Assembly (NCBI RefSeq): GCF_024323335.1
Contig: NC_066582.1
Span: forward strand, 96,007,444 to 96,071,443
Length of the DNA: 64,000 bases
Origin: Lathyrus oleraceus
Taxonomy: Eukaryota > Streptophyta > Magnoliopsida > Fabales > Fabaceae
Direction: 5' to 3'
In this document: piece by piece, positions 34,921 through 44,133 of the stretch
Numbering within the stretch: the stretch's first letter is position 1
Layout of the letters: each line of letters starts with the position of its first letter
The notes under the pieces: generated by a model
Seen by the model: the letters and a program-made list of their open reading frames with translations, nothing else
What the model was told of the DNA's origin: nothing
The model's database searches: none
Translations under genes and position numbers: made by a program

Positions 34921-35655
34921 ATAGTTTTATCCAGGATTCTGGTGGACACTGGTTCCTCCTTTAATGTGATGCCTAGAGGCTCTTTGGCTAAGCCGACTAT
35001 TAAAGGGCTTGTCAGGAAACCCAATGAACTGGTGTTAAGAGCGTTTGACGGGTCGAGAAGGACTGTAATTGTTGAGATAAACCTACTCATTAAGATAAGA
35101 CCCCATGTCTTCTTCATCACCTTCTTTGTAATGGATATCCATCCAACGTACAGTTTCCTGGACGGGAGAGCATGGATTCATTCCGCTGGAGCTGTCACTT
35201 CGACGCTCCACCAGTGGCTGAAATTTGTAGTGAATAACAAGCTAGTAGTGGTGGAAGGTGAAGAAGATTTTCTAGTAAGTCATCTGGATTTGTTCTGCTA
35301 TATTGAAGGAGAGGGGGAGATAAAGGAAATATCATTTCAATCGTTCGAGGTGGTCAACATTGAAATGGTTTTCCCAACTAGGGATGAACCCAAGAAAGCC
35401 GGATTTTCAATGGCCTCTCTCCAGGATGCTTTAACAATTATACAGAATGGACACCCTTTGGGTTGGCGAAGGATGCTAGAGTTTCCTGCCAATAAGGACC
35501 ATACTGGTTTGGGATACAACTCCCATAATTTGAAGAAGCTTGCACCGATAGCTACAAAGAGATTAGTGCTCCCGCTATATGAATACTTCTCAAGTGTTGG
35601 TTACCTTGATAAGGATTGTGCATGTACCGTGGAAGAAGATATTGAAGATGCATGA
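34921..35655 (+). pseudogene. Ogre-like protease region
   Basis: Plus-strand frame, one stop after the preceding segment. Aspartic protease motif ILVDTGSSFNVMPRG near 34936-34980, with the catalytic Asp-Thr-Gly intact, in contrast to the minus Ogre. Then VMDIHPTYSFLDGRAWIH near 35130-35180, NNKLVVVEGEEDFLVSHL, and ANKDHTGLGYN near 35490-35520. Ends at 35655. Confidence 0.85.
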
Positions 35656-36009
35656 TTGATCTTCAAGAAGATTAATGGAATGGGTGCCAATAAGTGGACC
35701 GAAACTGAGATACCGGAAGTAACTTTGTTTGAAATGTAATTTCCCCTGTTTCCTTCCCTTTTTTATTAAAATCAAAAGGAACCCATGTCAAGTCCAATGC
35801 ATGGGAGAACCATTTGTAGGGGGCCATAAAATTTCCCTATTAAAATCATTAATGAAAAAGATCCATGTTTCACAGTCAATTTTGTGATCCTTGTCTTTCA
35901 TTTATTATTTCACCTTTTCAAAAATGGCATTTTTCTTTTGTTTTAAAATTTTCTTTTTAAATCATTTTTTCCTTTATATCAATAAAATCATGAAACCTAA
36001 ATCGTGCAG
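35656..36009 (+). other. Spacer with possible 3' splice site, Ogre intron region
   Basis: Non-coding, pyrimidine-rich sequence between the protease frame and the RT frame, ending in CGTGCAG at 36003-36009. Ogre elements are known to splice an intron at this place. The plus-strand Ogre has TTTTTGCAG at the matching place (53780-53788). Confidence 0.4.
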
Positions 36010-37020
36010 ATCACCCTCGACAACCACCAACGACAATTCCACTATAGTCTCGCATGACTTTGATAACCCGGTTAATCAAGCTGATGAAGATTGTGAGGAA
36101 GAGGCCGAGCTCCCAGAAGAATTGGCAAGACTACTCAAACAAGAGGAAAAGGTCATCCGGTCGCACGAAGAATCAGTGGAAGTGGTTAACCTGGGGACAA
36201 ATGAGGAAGCAAAATAAGTCAGAGTCGGCTCAGCTCTGCAAGATGAGATGAAGACAAAACTGATCAAGCTTTTCAAGGAGTACGTGGATGTATTTGCATG
36301 GTCATACCAAGACATGTCTGGCCTCGATACTGATATCATGGTCCACCATCTGCCTTTTAAAGAAGAATACCCTCTAGTAAATCAAAAGCTATGAAGGACT
36401 CATCCCCACATGGCAATGAAAATCAAGGAGGAGGTACAAAAACAGCTCAATGCCGATTTCCTAGCGGTTTCCAATTATCCTTAGTGGATTGCCAACATTG
36501 TGCCCGTGCCCAAGAAGGACAGCAAAATAAGAATGTCCATAGATTATAGAGATATGAATAGATAAAGTACCAAAGATGATTTCCCACTATCTCACATTGA
36601 CATGTTAGTGGACAACACTACTTAGTTTTTTGTTTCTCTTTTATGGATGGCTTCTCCGGATACAACCAGATTCGCATGGCTCAATAAGACATGGCGAAAA
36701 CCACTTTAATAACCCCATGGGGAACTTTCTTATATAGGGTCATGCGTTTTGGATTGAAGAACGTCGGTGCTACATACCAACGAGCCATGGTCACTCTCTT
36801 TCACAACATGATTCATAGGGAGATTGAGGTATACCTTGACGATATGATAGCCAAATCTCAAACTAAGGAGGAACACCTCGTCAATCTGGAAAAGCTATTT
36901 GAAAGGCTAAGGAATTTCAAACTGAGGCTTAATCCCAATAAATGCACGTTTGGAGTGAGATCCGGTAAATTGTTGGGTTTCATTGTCAGCTAACATGGCA
37001 TTGAAGTAGATCCTGAGAAA
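36010..37020 (+). pseudogene. pol: Ogre-like reverse transcriptase, decayed
   Basis: Starts with a linker (DFDNPVNQADEDCEEEAELPEEL... style, 36060-36120), then KLFKEYVDVFAWSYQDM near 36265-36315, IANIVPVPKKDSKIRMSIDYRD near 36490-36555, then a broken stretch, then FGLKNVGATYQRAM near 36750-36790 and the active site region EVYLDDMIAKSQ near 36825-36860 (YLDD). Stops near 36390, 36480, 36565, 36625 and 37000. Confidence 0.88.
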
Positions 37021-38304
37021 GTGAAGGCCATACAAGATATGACTCCACCCAAAACTGAAAAGGAAGTCCTAGGATTCCTAGGTAGATTTAAATACCTTTC
37101 AAGGTTCATATCTCACCTAACGGCTACCTGTGAGCCAATCTTCAAACTTCTCCGGAAGGATCAAGCCATCATTTAGAATGACGATTTCCAAAGAGCTTTT
37201 GAGAAGATCAAGGAGTAATTATAAGAACCTCCTATTTTAATGCCTCTTGTACCCGACAAACCATTAATTATGTACCTTACCGTCCTCGAAGGGTCCATGG
37301 GATGCGTACTTGGCCAACATGACGAAACTGGTAGAAAGAAGCACGTTATATACTACTTAAGCAAGAAGTTCACCGATTGCGAGAGTAGATATTTGATGCT
37401 TAAGATGACTTGTTGTGCGCTAGCATGGGCTGCCAAACGCTTAAGACAATACATGCTCACTCATACAACACTGTTGATCTCTAAGATGGACCCCGTCAAA
37501 TACATCTTTGAGAATCCTGCTTTAACCGGTAGAGTAACTCGATGGTAAATGGCGTTAACCGAGTACGACATCTAACATGTCACTCAGAAGGCCATCAAAT
37601 GGAGTGTAATATCTGACTATCTGGCACAACAAGCCTTGGAAGATTACTAATCCATGAATTTTGAATTTTCTGATGAAGATATCATATTGATTAGGGATTG
37701 CAACATCCTCGGCCCTGAAGAAGGACCCGAGCCTGGGTCCCGTTGGACTTTGGTTTTTGATGGAGCTTCTAACACTCGCAGAAATGACATCGGAGCAGTT
37801 ATCACCTCCCTAACTGGTTTTTACCTCCCCTTCACCGTAAGATTATGTTTTGAATGTACAAACAATATAGCGGAGTACGAGGCTTGTATCTTCGGTATTG
37901 AAGTTGTTATTGATCTTAGGATCAAGATCCTTGAAGTTTACAGAGACTCAACCTTAGTAATTAGCCAAGTCAAAGGAGATTGGGACACTAGATATCACAA
38001 GCTCGTTTCCTACAATGAGCATGTCTTGAAACTAGTCCCTTACTGTGATGAGATCACATTCCATCACACCCCCCGGGAGAAGAATCAGCTAGTTTACGCC
38101 TTGGCAACTTTGGCGTCCATGTTTAAGGTCAAGTGGAAGAATGAAGCGCCATCCTTTCACCTCAGCTACTTGGATGAGCATGTTTATTGTTTGGAGGCCG
38201 AAGACGAAATCGATGGTTATCGTTGGTTCTATGACATCATGAATTTCCTAGAGTGCCAAGAATACCCTAAGGACGCATCCATTACTGACATAAAGTACCT
38301 TTAG
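37021..38304 (+). pseudogene. pol: Ogre-like RT connection and RNase H
   Basis: FLGRFKYLSRFISHLT near 37075-37120, MGCVLGQHDETGRKKHVIYYLSKKF (37300-37370), then RNase H: WTLVFDGASN at 37744-37773 (first Asp), NNIAEYEACIFGIE near 37860-37905 (Glu), YRDSTLVI near 37938-37965 (Asp), HHTPREKNQLVYALATL near 38062-38112. Stops near 37174, 37217, 37224, 37546, 37573 and 37648. Catalytic residues are preserved in the last frame although the gene is broken. Confidence 0.88.
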
Positions 38305-38707
38305 AAACTATCTTCTAAGTTCTTCGTAAGTGGAGGGGTATTGTACAAGAGAAATTATGATTCAGTTCTACTAAGATGTGTGAACAAGTAAGAAGCAAAT
38401 CAAATCATAATGGAAATCCATGAAGGCTCATTTAGTACGCATGCCAGCAGGCATACTATGGTGAAAAATATCTTAAGGGCTGGCTATTATTGGATGACTA
38501 TAGAGGTTGATTGTCACCGTCACGTCCAAACATGTCACAAATTCCAGATTTATGCTGACAAGATCCATGTACCGCCAATGCCGCTCAATGTCTTGATATC
38601 TCCTTGGCCTTTTCCCATGTGGGACATTGATGTAATTAGACGCATAGATCCAACTGCCTCGAATGGACATCGCTTCATCCAACTGCCTCGAATGGACATC
38701 GCTTCAT
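38305..38707 (+). pseudogene. pol: Ogre-like integrase N-terminus, truncated
   Basis: FFVSGGVLYKRNYDSVLLRCV, then the zinc-binding part (HEGSFSTHASRH ... CHRHVQTCHKFQ, 38415-38545) and MPLNVLISPWPFPMWDIDVI (38577-38636), the start of the catalytic core with its first Asp. It ends at the 29-bp duplication 38650-38707 and is joined there to a copia gag fragment on the opposite strand. Confidence 0.85.
38650..38707 (+). repeat. 29-bp tandem duplication at a breakpoint
   Basis: Two perfect adjacent copies (38650-38678 and 38679-38707) of an integrase segment starting CCAACTGCCTCG. Directly after the second copy the sequence changes to minus-strand copia gag. Confidence 0.95.
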
Positions 38708-38826
38708 CCTTTCCAAGCCTTGTTATCAAGGGATTTCAGAAACGCTACCATTCTAGGTTTCCAATAGTCATAGTTAGAACCATCCAAAATTGGTGGCCTA
38801 TGAACAAATCCTCCATCTCTCTCCAT
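38708..38826 (-). pseudogene. gag: Copia gag N-terminal fragment
   Basis: Minus strand from the ATG at 38826: about 39 codons with FVHRPPILDGSNYDYWKPRM and FLKSLDNKAW, the start of SIRE-type copia gag. It is cut off at the 29-bp duplication. It lies 54 bases after a primer-binding site, so it is the 5' start of an element whose LTR is 38894-39996. Confidence 0.88.
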
Positions 38827-38879
38827 TCTACCAGAAAGTATTGCCCCTAGATCTCACCCAGAACTAGAGCAGGATACCT

Positions 38880-38891
38880 GCTCTGATACCA
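38880..38891 (-). other. Primer-binding site beside the copia-3 LTR
   Basis: Minus strand TGGTATCAGAGC, initiator-Met type. Its first ten bases pair perfectly with 38902-38911 in the LTR, giving a 10-bp stem with a 10-base loop. Confidence 0.92.
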
Positions 38892-38893
38892 AT

Positions 38894-39996
38894 TGAAATT
38901 CTGGTATCAGATATAAGATGTCGAAGGTAATGTCACGACACTGATATCTGGTTATAAACAATGGATAAACAGAAACAGAATGGTAAATCAAATAACACAA
39001 GCAATTGTTAACCCAATTCGGTGCAACTCACCTACGTCTGGGGGCTACCAAGCCAGGAAGGAAATTCACTATAATAGAATTAGTTCAAAGACTATCCGTA
39101 CACTTCACCAAGTTACAGTCTTTCTCACCTAATCTCTACCCGTGCAATTTCTACCTAAGCACTCTTATATATGAGACCCCACTCACTTCCCTTACAATCA
39201 CACACCCGTGATTTTAAACAACAATCCCTTGTGAAAAGAAAATACTTTTCAATTACAAACTCTTGATTTTACTTCACAGTTTCAATCAAGAAGACACACT
39301 TTTGATCTTGCTTCACAGCTTTGATCAAGAAGACAAATCAGTCCAATTCAATCATCAATGGATGACTTGAATGACCTACAGACACAAACCCTAGCTCTCT
39401 CTCTCTAAATTTCGCCCAGTCTTGGTTGTGTGTTCAAACAGGTTTTCTGAGTCCCCTTTTATAGAAACATTGGACATCTTGAAAACCCTAAATCTATTTT
39501 CCAATCAAATCTTTTTATAACAGCTGTATAGATCTCCCTGGAAAATAAGTAAATCTGGTTGAAATCCCTGATAGAATGCGCCAGCTAGCCATATCTTCAA
39601 TCAACCAATGATTGCCATTAATTGTGCAATCACAAAACACCAGACATTCATACTGAATGTTCTGTGTACAGGATGTCATGACATCGGGTCTGACATCTGA
39701 AAAAATCCTGCATAATCCAATTTCCTTTTATAGCAGGTACAACCATATCAGATACTATGACATTGTGTATGTCATCTGAAACAATCCTGCATGAACATGT
39801 CTTCCAGTTAAGCTCCAGCAGGTACAACCAATATCAGAAGCCTTGTCATTGTATATGGCATTCTGAAACAATCCTGCTTGCACATGTTCTTTAACTCCAG
39901 CAGGTACATAGGATATCTTATGTTAAGACATCACACATAACATCTTGTGAACACTCTTTGTTTTACCAAAATTGCTGCCAACACTTAGAATCAACA
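38894..39996 (-). repeat. Copia-3 LTR
   Basis: 1,103 bases, TG...CA. Minus strand starts TGTTGATTCTAAG and ends CAGAATTTCA. A TATA box (TATAAAA, minus strand 39463-39457) lies about 535 bases in. A unit of 82-85 bases beginning GCAGGTAC repeats at 39733 and 39818, with a third start at 39900. On its right lies the 3' end of copia-3; on its left lie a primer site and gag start, so it is flanked like an internal LTR of a tandem pair. Confidence 0.9.
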
Positions 39997-40012
39997 AACT
40001 CCCCCTTTGGAA
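39997..40012 (-). other. Polypurine tract of copia-3
   Basis: Minus strand CCAAAGGGGGAGTT directly against the LTR start. Similar tracts lie near 40165, 40258 and 40583. Confidence 0.85.
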
Positions 40013-40909
40013 AATTTTGGCTAAAACATATATCTGTCCTTTTTGTTCACAAGGCAAATTATCAGCAGTTTAAACCACATAACAGTAGTTTAATCAGCAG
40101 CAGAAGCAAAAACAATTACTAGCTATGGCTACTAGTAATACACACATGCACAAGGGTACTTCTCCTCCCCCTAAATCTGTGCAACAATCAATAGAATTAC
40201 TAGTTATGGATGCAACTAGTAAGACACACAAATACACAATGCACCAGGGTACTTCTTCTCCCCCTAAATTTGTGCATCCACCAACCATAACAGCTACTGA
40301 ACTCCAGTACCTGTACCAGCCAGAATGTCATACTGACATCTGCTACAACATCAGCACCTGTGCACCATACTCCAGTACATGTACCAGCCAGAATGTCATA
40401 CTGACATCTGCTACAACATCAGCACCTGTGCACCATATCAGACATCCTCTTTGACATCTGCTAACAGACCAACAGAAACATTCTGTTTTAACGCCTGTGC
40501 ACTTCTTCCAATAATAGTTGTTCTTCTGTCCAGCCACATACGTCTCTCCACAACTGCTTCCATATCAGCACTTCAGCACTTCTCCCCCTTTTTAGTCAAA
40601 ATTGACCAAAGGTGACCAATCATACAAAATAAATGTCCATTAGTCTGTCAGAGAATGTCAGGACAGATGTTATAACATTAAACATGTTAAAACATAATAT
40701 TCATGCAGTACAAACCATCATTATACACAGCTGAAAGCTGAGACAATGAACAAATCCAAGGAACTCATTAAGAGTCCTAAATATTACATAACAGGCATCA
40801 AGAGGACTGCCACAAAATACAAAAACAAAAAACCAATCAAGACAACAACCTTCCAAACAGCAGCCCAACTTCCACCACACCTCCCAGTCTTCAATACAGG
40901 CAGGAACCA
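40013..40909 (-). other. 3' non-coding region of copia-3 with duplications
   Basis: Two duplications: an imperfect one of about 81 bases (40115 and 40196) each ending in a CTCCCCCTAAAT purine tract, and a near-perfect 68-base one (40302-40369, 40370-40437). No coding signal. Confidence 0.75.
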
Positions 40910-42648
40910 TTAATCAGAAGAAGAAGTATCTCCTTCACCTTCATCTTCATCTTCAGCTACACCTTCAGAGTCTTCTGAGCTTTCAGAACAGGATTGGGAT
41001 CTTGTATTTGAGTCCTTTCCAGCCTTTTCTCTGTCTTCCCTTTCCAGGCTACAGATGAGAACTTCTAAAGCTTCCTTTCTGGCCTTGGCCACCCTTATAC
41101 CATTTTCCAATTCTTTGCAGGTCTCTTTTAGTTGGTCAATCAGACTTCCTTTGGATGCAGACTCCCTTCTGGCAGATGTCATGACATCATTGACATGACT
41201 TCCCTCAAACAGCTTATAGTGAATTAATAGAGGGGTCTTTCTCTTGCTTGGAATATCACTTGTACTCAGGATTCCTGGTTGTTGACTCAGGATGATCCCA
41301 CAGATGATAGAAGGGAATGCAATGGGCAACTACACAGCATTGGTGGAGGCATGTCTGATGGTTTGATCAAACACAAACTTTCCAAAATTATAGTTTATCT
41401 TAGTTCCGATGGCATGAATGATCCTCCCAAGAGCAATGGAGATGGTAGATATGTGATTAGTAGGTACCCAATTTGCAGAACCAATCTTATGCAAGATGGC
41501 ATACTTGACAGTTAGTTTACTAGCTACAAGGTGTTTCCTACTGGGCCATTCATTAACTTGGCCAGCTGTAATCATCCTACAGATCTCATTATCTGTGGCC
41601 TCTAGATCTACCCCTTCATCAGTTCCTCTCCCCAAGAACCTGTTGATGATGGTTGGTGAAAGTTTCACACACTTACCCCTAACAACCACTTTGCAGACCT
41701 CCCTGCTGCTATAACTCTCATCAGGAATGTTTACAATGAATTCTTTGACTAGCCCTTCATAGCATTGAGGCAGAGTAGTCACAGTTTTCATAAGACCAAC
41801 TGCCTTGATTAACTCCATTACTTCCTTTACTTCACTTGCTTCTTTTCCCAATTCTCTTTCAACTGCTACCCTTCTTTGAGTCACAAACTTCCATTTGGCA
41901 GCACCACCTTCCACGTGAAACGAGATATTGCCAAGATGAACAGCAACCACTTTGTTTGGAGACTTCTTTACAGGTTTCCTTTTAACAGGGGAAATGTCTG
42001 AGACATCATATTCGACATCCTCATCAGATTCAGAACTCTCACTCTCCTTCATCTTCCTGACCTCTACTTTACTCCAAGTCTTGGAGGGACCTATACCAGC
42101 AACCCTTTTCTCCTTCCTACATGTCCTTATCTCAGCCATACTATTCCTTTTTATCAGTCTATTAGCTACACTTGTTTTCACAAGATTGATCAACATGTCA
42201 TCTTCTTCCTTAGACCCTTCTCCTCAATGTCCTGAGCAGTATCAAGGGACATACTAGGTAAGTTTTTTCCAAGAGAACATAGTCCCTCAGCAGCTACTTC
42301 CTTTTCTGTTTTAGATGAGTCATCATCTTTCTCAGCTTGGGTTTCCACCTCAGGTGAGGGGTCCCTTCTGGACAGAGGGGTAAAAATCTCCTTAACTCCA
42401 TGCTCTTCATTCAGTATCCTAGTAACTAGGTTACTTATTATGCGATCAGTAGAGTGCATGTCCTCTTTATCAGGCGATTTTTTAGGAGTGTTGCCTTGCT
42501 TAGCTCTAGCCATGGAAGGTGAGCTTGGAACGTTACCTAGTATCATACGCAAAGGAGTTACTTCCATCAAATCTTCATCTGAGAATTCCATGGAGGAAGT
42601 TCTAGTATGAAAGGATTTTGAGCTAGATGTTGGCGGATGTTGAGACAT
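40910..42648 (-). pseudogene. Copia-3 env-like / extra ORF, broken
   Basis: Downstream of pol in sense direction, in the place of the env-like gene of SIRE-type elements. Start taken at the ATG at 42648 (MSQHPPTSSS). A frame change lies near 42210 and an in-frame TAG at 41330-41332 splits the rest. Parts: Ser/Pro/Glu-rich N-terminus; basic stretch KRKPVKKSPNK; globular part with AVGLMKTV, CYEGLVKEFIVNIPDE and VRGKCVKLSPTIINRFLGRG (roughly 41820-41620); helical ELENGIRVAKARKEALEVL; acidic Ser-rich tail. The globular part resembles the plant retroelement 'transposon protein' families. I see no signal peptide or clear membrane segment. Confidence 0.8.
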
Positions 42649-42972
42649 GTTGTTGAACTTTTGAGAAAACTTTCTTTGCCCTAGCAGAGGTTCTTTGAGA
42701 AGTTTGATGAAGATGGAGAGAATTGTGTTCAGGCAGAGTGTGCTATTTCCAATACTAGGAGATGGTTCATTATTAATGTGGCTTTTTCTTTTCATTGGGC
42801 AGACAATATTTTTGTTGCCTTTTCCACTCCTCATTAATTGCCATATTTTCTCAAGAACCCAATCACCTAATTTTCCCTTTTCATATTTCAGTTGAACAAC
42901 ATACCAATCCCTTGCAGTTCTGTTGGTTAGTTGCATCTCATGCTGTAGAACTATGAGTTTATTTTCTACATA
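42649..42972 (-). other. Spacer between copia-3 pol remnant and env-like ORF
   Basis: An open frame continues upstream of 42648 to 42936 but looks like leader, not protein. Confidence 0.5.
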
Positions 42973-43713
42973 TTATCTACATGAGTGATGAAAGCAAGTG
43001 ATGTACTTGGTCCAGCTGTGCTGAATATGATCTTTGGACAAGGGTGTACCATCCAGGTTGTCATAATATAATGTTATAACATCGAGTGTGACACTGTATG
43101 TAATTATCAGAATTTTCATCCAACTTGGTTGAGCATTGTTGCTTTCATCTGATATCTTCTTAGTTTCCTTTGCACTTATAGTCCCTTGTGTCTCAGCAAA
43201 GCTCTTACTACCTTCAGACTTCACACCACCAGTCATATGTTCAGGTGTTTGGGCCATCATGACCTTTTCTTCCTTGAGGTTTGGCATCCTTATCTGACAC
43301 TTTTCCTTTCCCTTGAAGATTCTTCTTGCAACTGTATTTATCTTAGAGGGGTTATCCATTTGAGAGCTCCACATGTAGCAGTTGTTGTGGGTCCTGATTC
43401 CTTTCATAGTTACTTCACTGTCTTTGTTCACAATCAGACATTCAGTTTTAGTGAAGATGATACTCAGACCTTGATCCCCTAGCTGACTGATGCTTATTAG
43501 ATTTGAAGTCAAGCCCTTGACCAGTAGAATATTGTCAGGTTTAGGAGCTCCAGGACACTCAAGCTTGCCTATCCCCTTTATTTCACCTTTAGCTCCATCA
43601 CCAAAGGTTACATAGCTCAAGTCATGAGGGTGAAGATCATTTATCAAGTCTGAGTTCCCAGTCATGTGTCTAGAGCATCCACTATCAAAATACCACTCTT
43701 CTTTGTGAGCCAT
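42973..43713 (-). pseudogene. pol: Copia-3 pol, internally deleted
   Basis: Single 246-residue frame. Residues 1-100: protease with [13 protein letters not shown] (catalytic DSG intact), TFGDGAKGEIKGIGKL and LLVKGLTSNLISISQLGDQG. Residues about 120-130 are the start of the pre-integrase part (NNCYMWSSQ). Then a charged linker, and at residues about 210-245 the end of RNase H (VITLYYDNL, HSWTKYI). Integrase catalytic core and all of RT are gone, and the joint keeps the frame open. Non-autonomous derivative. Confidence 0.85.
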
Positions 43714-44128
43714 TAGACTTGTAACATTAGTCTTAGGAACCCACTGCTTCTTGTTGATAGGCCTGTGATGTTTGGGTCTGGGTTGATAGTGAACATGGCT
43801 AGGATAACCATACAGCTTATAACAGGAAGACCTAGAGTGTCCAACTTTCCCACAGTATTGACATCTCCATCTTTGGTGTTTTCTCTTCTGATGATACTGA
43901 TGAAAGGGGGTAGGGTAACCATACAGCTTATAGCAGAAGGGCCTTGAGTGTCCAAATTTCCCACAGTAATGACATCTCCATCTTTGGTGTTTGTCTTTCT
44001 ACTATTCTTTCTTCTGATGGTGTGAAATATGATGTGACATCTTGGAACTGCTCTTAGTATTGCTGCATTTAGGTTTAGCTTGAGGTTTGCAGCCAGTGTA
44101 ACTACTTTCAGCCTTAGTTTTATGGTAC
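43714..44128 (-). pseudogene. gag: Copia-3 gag C-terminus with duplicated zinc knuckle
   Basis: Minus strand: Lys/Ser-rich part, two stops near 44005, then two copies of a CX2CX4HX4C knuckle followed by YKLYGYP (about 43975-43913 and 43864-43802). The two copies are a 111-base tandem duplication (unit starts 43802 and 43913 on the plus strand). The gag gene is interrupted at 44129 by the plus Ogre and continues at 63766. Confidence 0.85.
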
Positions 44129-44133
44129 CCTAA
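44129..44133. other. Target site duplication of the plus Ogre, left copy
   Basis: CCTAA here and at 63761-63765, directly outside the two LTRs. The copia-3 gag frame is continuous when the element and one copy are disregarded. Confidence 0.95.

Noticed and set aside
40910..42648. Viral envelope glycoprotein
   Set aside because: Position fits the env-like gene of SIRE elements but I see no signal peptide, fusion or membrane segment.
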